Source: Flavihumibacter rivuli | Lineage (GTDB): Bacteria; Bacteroidota; Bacteroidia; Chitinophagales; Chitinophagaceae | Reading direction: 5' to 3' | Length of the DNA stretch: 64,000 nt | Assembly (NCBI RefSeq): GCF_018595685.2 | Contig: NZ_CP092334.1 | Location: forward strand, 3,128,001-3,192,000 | Part shown: positions 35,510-43,999 of the stretch, piece after piece | How the letters are laid out: every line of letters starts with the position of its first letter | Numbering within the stretch: position 1 is the first letter of the stretch | Notes under the pieces: generated by a model | Databases searched by the model: none | Seen by the model: only the letters and a program-made list of their open reading frames with translations | Told to the model about the DNA's origin: nothing | Made by a program: the position numbers and the translations under genes

Positions 35510-37768
35510 CCCTCCTGCTTTGCACTGAACAATAAGCAAATTACCTTCCCGCTTTTGGCCGGTCACTTTTTCATTTACGCTGATGGAATAGGACGCTGAT
35601 GGCATTTTCAACCGGAGGGTATTTTCTTTCTCAGCGAATATCTCAATACTCCTGATCTCGCCGTTTTCTTTGTCCGCACTCACCAGGAAAGCCCCTTCCG
35701 CCCTTAAGGTATGGAAGGAAACAGTTTTCCACTCAGCCGGAATAGCCGGCATCACTTCAATATAGCCGGCATGGGACTGCAGCAGCATTTCCTGCAGGCC
35801 TGCTGCAAAGGCAAAATTCCCTTCAAGGGTAAAAGGGCGATAGGTGAAACTTGAATAGCCGGATTTGGTCTGGTCGCCATTCAGGTGAAAGCTATTGGGG
35901 GAGCAGAAAGCCCTGGCAAAGATCTGCAGAGCATTTAATGCACCTGCTCCATCTTTTGCCCTCGCTTTTAAATTGGCCAGCCAGGAATAGGAGTATCCAC
36001 ACCAGTTCCCTGGACCTATACTATCAAATTGCTGAAGGCTATTCCGAATTATGGTTTGTTCGTTTGCAGAACCATCCCAATTGATCAAGCCCAGCGGGTG
36101 GATCGCCATCAGGTTGGAGAAATGGCGATGGGATTCCCTGAAAGGGTAATTGGGGCCTACTATCAGTTCTTTCTTGTTGGAAAGGGCATAATCGGGAAGC
36201 TGGTCATGCAATTGTTGCCAGTGGTCGGCTTCATCTGCCAATTCCAGTTCGTTAGCGAGTTCAGCAGCAGCCTTGAAATTGAATTTCATCAGTGATAGGT
36301 CATAGTTGGTGGTTTCGAGAAACCAGGCATCCAGGCTATTGTCATTGATCTCGGGACTTGAACTGATGGGCAATTGCCGGCGACCATTGGTGTCAATGAT
36401 GGTGATGGATTCAAGGAATCGGGCGGTGCCTTTGATCCAGGGATAGGCTGTGGCTTTCAGGAAATCCCTGTCCATGCTATAGCGCCAGTGCAGGTAATAG
36501 TGGTGGGAGATCCATGCGGAGACAGTAGGCGATAAAGAATACTGGATCCAGCCTCCCATTTCCGTTCCATCAAGCGTGGTGACACCCGGTACGGCAATAC
36601 CCTCCTTACCGAAATACAATTTGGTATAGCGCTTAAAGTTCTCCTTGTTCTTCTCGAAGTAATTAAGGTAACCCATGGCTTCCCCTAAATGGTTACCGCT
36701 ATAAGCTGGCCAATAACTCAGCTGGGTATTCAAGTCATGGTGGAAGTCCCCTTTCCATGGTGGGATCCTTCCATTGTCAGCCGTCCAGATAGCCTGCAAG
36801 GAAATGGGCGGTGCATTTTTCCTGGCTGTAGCCCCGAATTTGTATTGTTCCATATACCATTGGTGCTGGACAAGGCTGTCGGGTACCCGTACATCAGATT
36901 GCGCCCAGAACCGTGACCACCAATCCCTATGCAGACGACTCGCAGCTTCATATCCCTTCATTAGTTCTTCAGCCAGTCCATTTAATGAAAGATGGAAACC
37001 GGAATATACCTCCGGGCTTCTGGTAATGGTCCACACGCCTTCCACTGTCTTCGAATCAACTTCTGTCCATTGAATGCTTACTTCATAGGCAAAATCACCC
37101 CACCCTTTTTGGCTATAAACAATCGCATTGTTCTTCCGGGTAATAGTACCCTGGGAATAACCGAGACGGCCAAGGTCATCGCCCCCTACCGGATCGGCAA
37201 TATTCCTGACCGCTGCCTGGTAAGCGGGAGGCACCAGTTCAAGGGAGAAGGGCTGGTGTAGATTTTCGAAACGAAACCAACCGATAGGCCTGGTAGCATG
37301 TACAAAGGTTTTGAGCAGGGTTCCGCTGGACCATTTGACCTGGCTGATAGCAGTGCTGAGATTCAGTTCTGCCTGAACAATATCCCCTAAAGCGGCTGAA
37401 TTGATTTCAAGTGCCGCACCCGGGATCTTGGTTGGTGCAGGTTCATTATCATAGGGAGCGTCAAAATATTGCTGAACGATCTTGTAATCCTTTTTCAGTA
37501 CCTGCCGGTACACCCAATCATAGCTGAATTCATTCCTATGTAGTCCTTTCATTGGACGGCTATCCCAAAGGTCTGCCCGGTCAAGGGAAAACCTTAGCTT
37601 ATCTTCTTTCTGCCAGATTAGCGCTCCCAGCATTCCATTGCCAAGCGGGATGCCTTCATCCCAACGTTTGGGAAAGGGCTGAAAAAGATGCCGTTTGGGC
37701 TGGCCTGAAGTGATTTCAGCAAGAAGAAAAAAGAGAAAGATCAATATTGACCGGATGCTGATTGACAT
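35486..37768 (-). CDS. exported glycoside hydrolase, GH95-like (alpha-fucosidase/galactosidase clan)
   Basis: A 760-residue protein with a signal peptide (about 1-20, ending EITSGQ). The N-terminal beta-sandwich reads WDEGIPLGNGMLGALIWQKEDKLRFSLDRADLWDSRP, the typical GH95 opening. The (alpha/alpha)6 barrel contains HHDLNTQLSYWPAYSGNHL and SPTVSAWISHHYYLHW, and the C-terminal domain has EWKTVSFHTLRAEGAFLVS. GH95 enzymes remove terminal fucose or galactose from glycans; this one is divergent, so the sugar is uncertain. The start is ATG 37768; the frame itself begins with TTG at 37777. It converges with the broken GH3 gene. Confidence 0.8.
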   Translation of the reverse strand: MSISIRSILIFLFFLLAEITSGQPKRHLFQPFPKRWDEGIPLGNGMLGALIWQKEDKLRFSLDRADLWDSRPMKGLHRNEFSYDWVYRQVLKKDYKIVQQYFDAPYDNEPAPTKIPGAALEINSAALGDIVQAELNLSTAISQVKWSSGTLLKTFVHATRPIGWFRFENLHQPFSLELVPPAYQAAVRNIADPVGGDDLGRLGYSQGTITRKNNAIVYSQKGWGDFAYEVSIQWTEVDSKTVEGVWTITRSPEVYSGFHLSLNGLAEELMKGYEAASRLHRDWWSRFWAQSDVRVPDSLVQHQWYMEQYKFGATARKNAPPISLQAIWTADNGRIPPWKGDFHHDLNTQLSYWPAYSGNHLGEAMGYLNYFEKNKENFKRYTKLYFGKEGIAVPGVTTLDGTEMGGWIQYSLSPTVSAWISHHYYLHWRYSMDRDFLKATAYPWIKGTARFLESITIIDTNGRRQLPISSSPEINDNSLDAWFLETTNYDLSLMKFNFKAAAELANELELADEADHWQQLHDQLPDYALSNKKELIVGPNYPFRESHRHFSNLMAIHPLGLINWDGSANEQTIIRNSLQQFDSIGPGNWCGYSYSWLANLKARAKDGAGALNALQIFARAFCSPNSFHLNGDQTKSGYSSFTYRPFTLEGNFAFAAGLQEMLLQSHAGYIEVMPAIPAEWKTVSFHTLRAEGAFLVSADKENGEIRSIEIFAEKENTLRLKMPSASYSISVNEKVTGQKREGNLLIVQCKAGGKIILKKT

Positions 37769-38005
37769 ATTCCACAAAGTTTTGAAGGGATATAATCCAG
37801 GTTATATTAAAGGCTAAAATGAATGTACTTCATTTTGGGGCATCGTTACCTGCCTCAGCTGGATGTAGCGCAATCGATTCCGCTCCCCCTGACCAAGCAG
37901 GGCTTGGGTGCCTCGTAGGTTTTATTCAGATAATGGTGGTTCCTGTCTGTACAGGGGTGAATATCGACTTAAATTTTATGTAACTTATGAACAAAGAAAA
38001 CCACT

Positions 38006-39574
38006 ATGCTCCCCGAATCCCACGCACTCGGCAGGACCTTTACTGCCCCTAAACATTTCCCCGCACCAGGTTCTGAAGAAGAGCAAGCTGTATTCCGGGA
38101 CATCCAGGCAGGTTTCGGGAAACAATACGAGCATGTCTTCCCCGATAAACTGGCACCTAGGACAGTAGTGATCATCCCTTCCCTGACACTCGATCAGGAG
38201 ATATTGTCGAAGGTGAAAGGAGCGGTGCATTATGAAGAACGCATGCTTTGCCTGTTGATGTTGCTGCGCATGCCCAATACCAATGTGATCTATGTGACCA
38301 GTATGCCGGTGGCGGATAGCATCATCGACTATTACCTTCACCTCTTACCGGGTATAACGGGATCGCATGCGCGAAAAAGACTGACTTTACTGAGTTGTTA
38401 TGATGCTTCGGTAAAACCACTTACGCAGAAGATCCTCGAACGTCCCCGGCTGATCGAGCGCATCCGCCAATCGGTCCCCGACCCTTCTGTCGCACACCTT
38501 ACCTGTTACAATATCACGCCATTGGAGAAAACCTTGTCCGTACACTTAGGCGTACCGCTATTCGGGACCGATCCTGAAAAATTATATGAAGGCTCCAAAT
38601 CTGGTGGAAGGAAATCCTTCCGAGAAGCTGGTGTGTTGCTGCCCGATGGCTATGAGGACCTTCATACCAAGGCAGATATAGCAGCTGCACTGGCTTCTTT
38701 AAAAAGAAAGTATCCGGCCATGCGCAAAGCGGTGATCAAGATGAATGATGGCTTCAGCGGAGATGGCAATGCGATGTACAGGTATCCTGATCTGCCGATT
38801 GATGACCAACTCGAAGAGCAGCTGGCAGCCAGTCTTTCCCAACAGATGAAGCCCGTAGCGCCCGATGTTTCGGAAGAATTGTTCTTTGAGAAATTCGCTT
38901 CCATGGGAGGAATCGTAGAAGAATTCCTGGATGGCGAGATCAAGACCTCACCATCCGTTCAATGCGTGATCAAGCCAACCAGGGAAATAGAAATTGTGAG
39001 CACCCATGACCAGGTCCTTGGCGGGGATGATGGCCAGATCTTCATCGGGGCCATATTCCCGGCGGATGAATCCTACAATACCAGCCTGGCGGCCGAGGGC
39101 AGGAAGATCGCGGAAGTGTTGGAGAAGAAAGGAGCCCTGGGACGCTTTGCCATTGATTTTATTTCAGTGAAGCAAACGGATGGTTCCTGGAAGCATTATG
39201 CCATTGAGATCAATTTGCGTAAGGGTGGGACCACGCATCCCTACCTGATGTTGCAATTCCTGACGGACGGGCATTACAATGCTGAAAAGGGCGAGTATAT
39301 CACAGCGGGCAAGAACAAACGTTTCTATTTTGCGTCCGATAATGTTAGCAGTGAATGTTATAAGGGCCTGACCCCGGATGACCTGATCGATATCGCCATG
39401 TACCACGACCTCATGTACGATGGGGCAGCACAGGAAGGCGTGATGTTCCACCTGGTAGGTGCATTATCAGAGTTTGGAAAGCTGGGATTGGTTTGTGTGG
39501 GCAGTTCGCCGGAAAGGGCAAAGGCATTGTACGATAAGACCCTTCAGATACTGGATCATGAATGTACCTTATGA
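38006..39574 (+). CDS. PGM1-like ATP-grasp peptide/amide ligase
   Basis: A cytoplasmic 522-residue protein resembling the peptide ligase PGM1 of pheganomycin biosynthesis. The N-terminal half (1-190) ends in SVAHLTCYNITPLEKTLSVHLGVPLFG; then EGSKSGGRKSFREAGVLLPDGYEDL and VIKMNDGFSGDGNAM start the ATP-grasp core. Magnesium ligands are probably in RFAIDFISV and AIEINLRKGGTTHPY. The C-terminal 90 residues match the domain of the same proteins (YKGLTPDDLIDIAMYHDLMYDGAAQEGVMFHLVGAL). Such enzymes join a carboxylate to an amine using ATP. No precursor peptide or partner biosynthetic gene is adjacent, so the substrate is unknown. Confidence 0.8.
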   Translation: MLPESHALGRTFTAPKHFPAPGSEEEQAVFRDIQAGFGKQYEHVFPDKLAPRTVVIIPSLTLDQEILSKVKGAVHYEERMLCLLMLLRMPNTNVIYVTSMPVADSIIDYYLHLLPGITGSHARKRLTLLSCYDASVKPLTQKILERPRLIERIRQSVPDPSVAHLTCYNITPLEKTLSVHLGVPLFGTDPEKLYEGSKSGGRKSFREAGVLLPDGYEDLHTKADIAAALASLKRKYPAMRKAVIKMNDGFSGDGNAMYRYPDLPIDDQLEEQLAASLSQQMKPVAPDVSEELFFEKFASMGGIVEEFLDGEIKTSPSVQCVIKPTREIEIVSTHDQVLGGDDGQIFIGAIFPADESYNTSLAAEGRKIAEVLEKKGALGRFAIDFISVKQTDGSWKHYAIEINLRKGGTTHPYLMLQFLTDGHYNAEKGEYITAGKNKRFYFASDNVSSECYKGLTPDDLIDIAMYHDLMYDGAAQEGVMFHLVGALSEFGKLGLVCVGSSPERAKALYDKTLQILDHECTL

Positions 39575-39769
39575 GTCGTTTGAAGGGATGATCAATGGAA
39601 TGAAGCAGGAATGCTGACCCCTTTCTCAACTTTTCTCATGATAATGTTTGAATAGGACAAAGCCACCACGATCCGGAACCGATGGACCGCTGACTTACCC
39701 GAAGTAAACTGCTTAAAGGAAGTATTTCCTTCCTTTCGGGAAAGTATTAGAACCACCAAATCAATAATC

Positions 39770-40360
39770 ATGAAATCACTGACCAAAAAGCTACGCGATA
39801 CCATGATCGCGGGAATCATCTTTCTTTTACCCATCCTGGTATTGGTTGTCCTGGCCAATAAGGTTTTATTATTCTTCACTGGCCTTACTTCAAGGTTTGC
39901 CGCTATGTTCGGATTGAAATCCTTTTTGGGGGTATCTGGTGGGACCATAGCTGGTGCTATCGGTCTGCTGCTGTTTATTTTGTTTTGCGGATACCTGGTA
40001 AGGGTTGCCTTTTTCAAACAGATCACCAACTGGGTGGATAATAAGCTTAGTGCGCATATTCCCGGTTATAGTATTTACCGGGAAATGGCCATGTCAAAAC
40101 TGGTGGAAAAGGAAGAAGTGTTACCATACCAAATGGCTGCACTATTCCCATCCGATGGGAAATTTGTCCCATGCTTTGTAATGGAATCCGGCAATAACGG
40201 GGAGGTTGTAGCTTTCTTTCCAAGTGCAGGAAATACCAAAGAAGGAAGCATTCAATTGGTTCCGGGTTCCCTGCTCAGGAAACTACCGGAAACAGATATG
40301 CGAAAATTCAGGCAGGCGATTGATAAGAATGGGATTGGTTTGATGGAGGCCATAAAGTAA
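39770..40360 (+). CDS. DUF502 family membrane protein
   Basis: A 196-residue protein with two transmembrane helices (about 13-37 and 58-82) and a soluble C-terminal domain with the DUF502 pattern (KQITNWVDNKLSAHIPGYSIYREM; GEVVAFFPSAGNTKEGSIQLVPGSLL). Its function is unknown in general. It stands 195 bp after the ATP-grasp gene, with its own upstream region, and converges with the MFS transporter. Confidence 0.85.
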   Translation: MKSLTKKLRDTMIAGIIFLLPILVLVVLANKVLLFFTGLTSRFAAMFGLKSFLGVSGGTIAGAIGLLLFILFCGYLVRVAFFKQITNWVDNKLSAHIPGYSIYREMAMSKLVEKEEVLPYQMAALFPSDGKFVPCFVMESGNNGEVVAFFPSAGNTKEGSIQLVPGSLLRKLPETDMRKFRQAIDKNGIGLMEAIK

Positions 40361-40425
40361 AGAGATTCCGGAAGAGGAGATTGAGTATGTGCTTTAGCCA
40401 GAAGACGGATCCCATAAAAGCCGCC

Positions 40426-40460
40426 AATAAAAGAGGCTGCATCGGCAACGCGATACAGCC
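40426..40460 (-). terminator. probable terminator of the MFS transporter transcript
   Basis: Outer stem ggctg (40435-40439) with cagcc (40456-40460) and inner stem atcg/cgat. On the minus strand it is followed by tcttttatt. It lies 30 bp beyond the stop codon. Confidence 0.5.
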
Positions 40461-40491
40461 CCTGAATCATAGGAATAAATAGACTACCTTA

Positions 40492-41910
40492 TTATTTGGG
40501 CTGCCTGATCTTTAGGATAGCAACCAGGACAGCGATAGCACTAAAACATGCGGCCAGGCCAAATGCGGATTGAAATCCTTCATTCAGGGCAGCTTTTTCC
40601 GCCAGGCCATCAGCCAGTGAGGCTTTGGTCACACTTGCTGCAAATACTGCCACTACAGCCAATCCGATTGCCGATCCGATCTGGTAGCTGGTGTTAACGA
40701 TGCCGGAAGCAAGACCAGTTTCTTCTGGTTTTGCCCCTGACATGGAGGCCATGGTACCCGGAATATAGGCAAGCGACATACCCAGGGCACCCAGGATAGA
40801 TGCCGGCAATACATTTCCCATATAGGTACCACTGTCCGGTACAAAGCTGAACAGGATCAGTGAAAGCGTCAGGGATACCAGTCCCGCTACCAGGTTGGTC
40901 TTGAAGCCAAATTTCCCAACCAGCTTTCCTGTTAATCCAACCATTACGATCATGATGATAATGGTCATGGGCAATAATGCCAATCCGCTTTGGAATGCAT
41001 TCAGCTGGAGGATCTGCTGCAGGTAGAGGTTAAGGAAGAACCACAAGGGAATCCAGGCCGCAGCCATCAATGCCATTGAAATATTACCGGCCGACAGGTT
41101 GGGTGCCTTAAATATGCTAAGGGGAAGGATGGGTGACTGGCTGTTCTTCTGCCTGATGATAAAGACAATGAACAGGCTTATGGATGCTGCCAGGATTCCT
41201 ATGGTCTGAACGGATATCCATCCTGCAGACTCAGCTGAAACGATGGCATAAACCAGGGTGATCAGGGCCACTGTACTTTGTATGGCGCCTGCCCAGTCGA
41301 TCTTACCTTCCACCTTTTTGCCCGGCAACAGGTATTGCTTACCCAATGCCAGCACGATCAGGCCAATGGGAATATTTACCAGGAATACCCATCGCCAATC
41401 CAGCCACTCTGTAATGACACCACCAAGGAATACACCGGCTGAACCACCAGCTGCGGCTGAAGCACCCCAAAACCCGAAAGCCTTTCCCAGTTCCTTTGGA
41501 TCAGTGAAGGTGCTCATCAACAGGGTCATGGCTGAAGGGGCGATAAGTGCGGATCCCAAACCCTGCAGTGCCCTTCCGGTGTTTAGCGATGCGGGCGACC
41601 AGGCTAAACCGGCAAGTAAAGAGGAAATGGTAAGGATGGCAAATCCCCACAGGAACAGTTTCCTGGCACCGAACAGATCGGAAAGCCTTCCGCCCAATAA
41701 GAGTAATCCGCCAAACAGTACCACATATGCATTAAAGATCCATTGCAGGCCACTTTGTGTGTATTGCAATTCTTCCTTAATAGCTGGTAGCGCAACACCG
41801 ATGATGGAAGTATCCATGATTACCATGAATTGCGCGGTGCATAACAGGGCTAGTGCTGCCCATCTTTTCCCGTAGTAGGCATTAGCTGCCATTGACATTG
41901 CTGTGTTCAT
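40492..41910 (-). CDS. MFS drug/efflux transporter, DHA2 (14-TM, EmrB/QacA) type
   Basis: A proton-driven exporter of 472 residues in the inner membrane, with about 14 predicted helices. It begins WAALALLCTAQFMVIMDTSIIGVALPAIKEEL, the D-x-T-I-V-N-V-A-L-P-like first helix of DHA2 proteins, then LLGGRLSDLFGARKLFLWG and RALQGLGSALIAPSAMTLL. The start is ATG 41910; the upstream extension in the same frame is not conserved-looking. It is the last gene of a run with AhpD-like, DoxX and NTF2-like genes. The substrate is unknown. Confidence 0.9.
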   Translation of the reverse strand: MNTAMSMAANAYYGKRWAALALLCTAQFMVIMDTSIIGVALPAIKEELQYTQSGLQWIFNAYVVLFGGLLLLGGRLSDLFGARKLFLWGFAILTISSLLAGLAWSPASLNTGRALQGLGSALIAPSAMTLLMSTFTDPKELGKAFGFWGASAAAGGSAGVFLGGVITEWLDWRWVFLVNIPIGLIVLALGKQYLLPGKKVEGKIDWAGAIQSTVALITLVYAIVSAESAGWISVQTIGILAASISLFIVFIIRQKNSQSPILPLSIFKAPNLSAGNISMALMAAAWIPLWFFLNLYLQQILQLNAFQSGLALLPMTIIIMIVMVGLTGKLVGKFGFKTNLVAGLVSLTLSLILFSFVPDSGTYMGNVLPASILGALGMSLAYIPGTMASMSGAKPEETGLASGIVNTSYQIGSAIGLAVVAVFAASVTKASLADGLAEKAALNEGFQSAFGLAACFSAIAVLVAILKIRQPK

Positions 41911-41986
41911 ATGATCTGGTTTTTGAACGAATCTAGCACCAGCAATCAATGACATTATTGTATTTACGCTTCCCTTAATTGTATAA

Positions 41987-42427
41987 TTAAGGCAATGGTT
42001 CAAGGTGCACTGAAATGGCCAGCCTGTTCCAGGCATTGATGGTAATGATGGCCATGATCAACTGTGCCAGGTATTGATCACCGAATACATCCCTTGCTTC
42101 CTTCAGAAGTTCTTCCCTCTCCCCAGTATGATGGATCAGCGTGATGGATTCCGTAAGGGAAAGGATAAGTTTTTCTTCTTTTGAGAATAGCGTACTGTCT
42201 GGCCAAAAAGCAATAGCGTCGAGCCTTTCTTCCGTTTCCCCCAATTTCCTTGCCTGCCCTTTGTGCAATTCAAGACAGAAGGAGCAACCATTGATATGTG
42301 AGGCATGTATCCTTAACAGGTCCTTATGGATGGGTGATAAGGAACTTTGCTCCAGGTATCTTTCCATCCTGGCCATGACACCAAATATTTCCGGCGCTAC
42401 CTGGTCAAGCTTAATTCTTTTGTCCAT
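41987..42427 (-). CDS. carboxymuconolactone decarboxylase / AhpD-like protein
   Basis: A 146-residue alkylhydroperoxidase-fold protein with the redox motif CSFCLELH (C48, C51, H55) preceded by DLLRIHASHING, the AhpD core. It probably reduces peroxides or protects thiols in the cytoplasm. The start at 42427 (MDKRIKLDQ) overlaps the end of doxX-like by 17 bp; a longer frame to 42466 overlaps further. It is in the NTF2-DoxX-AhpD-MFS run. Confidence 0.88.
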   Translation of the reverse strand: MDKRIKLDQVAPEIFGVMARMERYLEQSSLSPIHKDLLRIHASHINGCSFCLELHKGQARKLGETEERLDAIAFWPDSTLFSKEEKLILSLTESITLIHHTGEREELLKEARDVFGDQYLAQLIMAIITINAWNRLAISVHLEPLP

Positions 42428-42863
42428 TGACCAATAATTTATCGATTGAATACTTTCCCCCGCCATTGATCAAGGCGATCAATGCTACTGCGATCACGGC
42501 AATATGGTATTCAAAACCTTCCCCTTTTCCACTGTTTCCCCAGTTCATAAAAAAGCCATAAGGGGCATGAACAGTTAGAATGGCGCCGATCATTAAAGCG
42601 ATCATGATCAGGGACCAGAAGCGGGTGGCAAATCCTGCGATGAGGAATAGGGCACCTATGAATTCAGTGATGATGATAAAGGCACCTAAGATCCAGGGAA
42701 TCTGTATGGTTTCAGTAAAGAAGGCCATGGTATTGGAAAAACCATAACCACCAAATGAACCAAGCGCTTTTTGCATTCCATGCGGGAGGATCAGTAATCC
42801 AACAGTTATCCTTGCGATAAAACCCGTCCAGTTGTCGACTGGTGATAAGATCATTTTCTTCAT
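42411..42863 (-). CDS. DoxX family membrane protein
   Basis: A 150-residue inner-membrane protein with four helices and the DoxX pattern: RITVGLLILPHGMQKALGSFGGYGF, EFIGALFLIAGFATRFWSLIMIALM and the C-terminal GGKYSIDKLL. DoxX-type proteins are linked to redox and thiol stress in several bacteria, but biochemical roles differ. The start is ATG 42863. The gene overlaps the AhpD-like start, so the two are probably translated together. Confidence 0.88.
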   Translation of the reverse strand: MKKMILSPVDNWTGFIARITVGLLILPHGMQKALGSFGGYGFSNTMAFFTETIQIPWILGAFIIITEFIGALFLIAGFATRFWSLIMIALMIGAILTVHAPYGFFMNWGNSGKGEGFEYHIAVIAVALIALINGGGKYSIDKLLVNGQKN

Positions 42864-42889
42864 AAATAAGATTTGAATGGGTGATTGAA

Positions 42890-43243
42890 TTAATTGCCGT
42901 AGAAGAATTGTTCCTTGATGATCTTTCCATTCTTCCAGTGCTGCACAGATACCTGGGTATAATTGCGTGCTCCCCATTCCATATGGGTATAGTCATAATG
43001 CCATACCACCATGGTAACCCCATCACCAACTGCTACGTACAGGGCGGCAGCTCCCCGGAATTCAACAATGTTGTTAAAGAATTCTATTTCTCTCTGCCTG
43101 TTCGCTTCCTTTCCTATTGTAGGTTGCTGTTCGTTTTCCTGCATGATCACATCAATATCATAGTACTTTTCAAATGCCTCCATGGCATTGCCATCCAGCA
43201 CCATTTGGTTAAGGTCCCTGATCAGGGTTGCTAAGTTTTGCAT
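42890..43243 (-). CDS. SnoaL/NTF2-like small protein
   Basis: A 117-residue protein of the NTF2-like cone fold: LATLIRDLNQMVLDGNAMEAFEKYYDIDVIMQEN at the start and VAVGDGVTMVVWHYDYTHM and SVQHWKNGKIIKEQFFYGN at the end, the usual SnoaL pattern. Such proteins bind small hydrophobic molecules or act as enzymes; nothing here fixes the substrate. Start is ATG 43243. It is first in the run toward DoxX, AhpD-like and MFS, and follows a Crp-type regulator. Confidence 0.85.
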   Translation of the reverse strand: MQNLATLIRDLNQMVLDGNAMEAFEKYYDIDVIMQENEQQPTIGKEANRQREIEFFNNIVEFRGAAALYVAVGDGVTMVVWHYDYTHMEWGARNYTQVSVQHWKNGKIIKEQFFYGN

Positions 43244-43333
43244 ATAATAAATTTTACATGACAAAGCTAGAAACCGCTATGGACCTGAATCTTAAGGTAG
43301 TTTAAGAAATATGGGCTTAACAATAGATTAGGA

Positions 43334-43912
43334 CTATTGCTTCATTTTCCGAAGCAAAGCGCTGAAGAATTCCGGGGTAACACCTATATATGATGCAATC
43401 AGTTTTTGGGGCAACCTGTTTACCAATTGAGGGTATTTGCTTAGGAACTGCTGATATTTTTCTTCTGCTGATTTGGAAAGGGTGTCATCAACTCGCTGGA
43501 TCTGTGCAATCAGTGCGTTCTGGAAAAGTATCCGGAAGAATCGTTCGAATTTTGGGACCTTATCGAAAAGTAATTGCAGGTTTGTTTTACTGATCTGGAT
43601 TGTGATGCTGTCTTCAATGGCTTCAACATAGAATTTTGTTGGTTGTCCGGTCAGGAAACTGTAAAGGTCTCCTGTCCACCAGTTTTCAGGAGCGAACTGT
43701 ACAATGTTTTCCTGTCCTTTCTCATTTAACGAGTAGGATTTAAAACAACCCTTCACTACAAAATAATCGTACCGGCAGATATCTCCTTCACGGAGCAGCA
43801 ATGCTTTCTTTCTAAGTTCCTTCTCCTCTAATAAGGAAAGGAAATAGGCTTGCTCCTCCTCATCCAGCCTGATATGCCTTGCGATATTATTGAGTATGCT
43901 GACGGTGTACAT
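43334..43912 (-). CDS. Crp/Fnr-type transcriptional regulator
   Basis: A 192-residue protein with an N-terminal cyclic-nucleotide-binding-like barrel (LLREGDICRYDYFVVKGCFKSYSLNEKGQENIVQFAPENWW) and a short C-terminal helix-turn-helix (LPQKLIASYIGVTPEFFSALLRKM), as in the many short Crp-like regulators of Bacteroidota. Glycine/arginine contacts for cAMP are not obvious. It is 90 bp upstream of the NTF2-DoxX-AhpD-MFS genes on the same strand and is the natural candidate to control them. Confidence 0.9.
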   Translation of the reverse strand: MYTVSILNNIARHIRLDEEEQAYFLSLLEEKELRKKALLLREGDICRYDYFVVKGCFKSYSLNEKGQENIVQFAPENWWTGDLYSFLTGQPTKFYVEAIEDSITIQISKTNLQLLFDKVPKFERFFRILFQNALIAQIQRVDDTLSKSAEEKYQQFLSKYPQLVNRLPQKLIASYIGVTPEFFSALLRKMKQ

Positions 43913-43947
43913 TGGTAGGTGCAATTTATATGCTATTTTTTATAACA

Positions 43948-43980
43948 ATAAGGGCCCCGGAATGCATCCGAAGCCCTTTT
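43948..43980. terminator. terminator after the RND/TolC operon
   Basis: Outer stem aagggc (43950-43955) with gccctt (43973-43978) and inner stem cgga/tccg. It lies 20 bp beyond the stop of the tolC-like gene, with T-rich sequence on both strands. Confidence 0.55.
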
Positions 43981-43999
43981 GTTCTAACAAGGAGGAAAA

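Noticed and set aside
39575..39769. Tiny frames after the PGM1-like ligase as a precursor peptide
   Set aside because: The longest (MINGMKQEC from 39588) has nine residues with no repeat or leader-like features, so there is no support for a peptide substrate.
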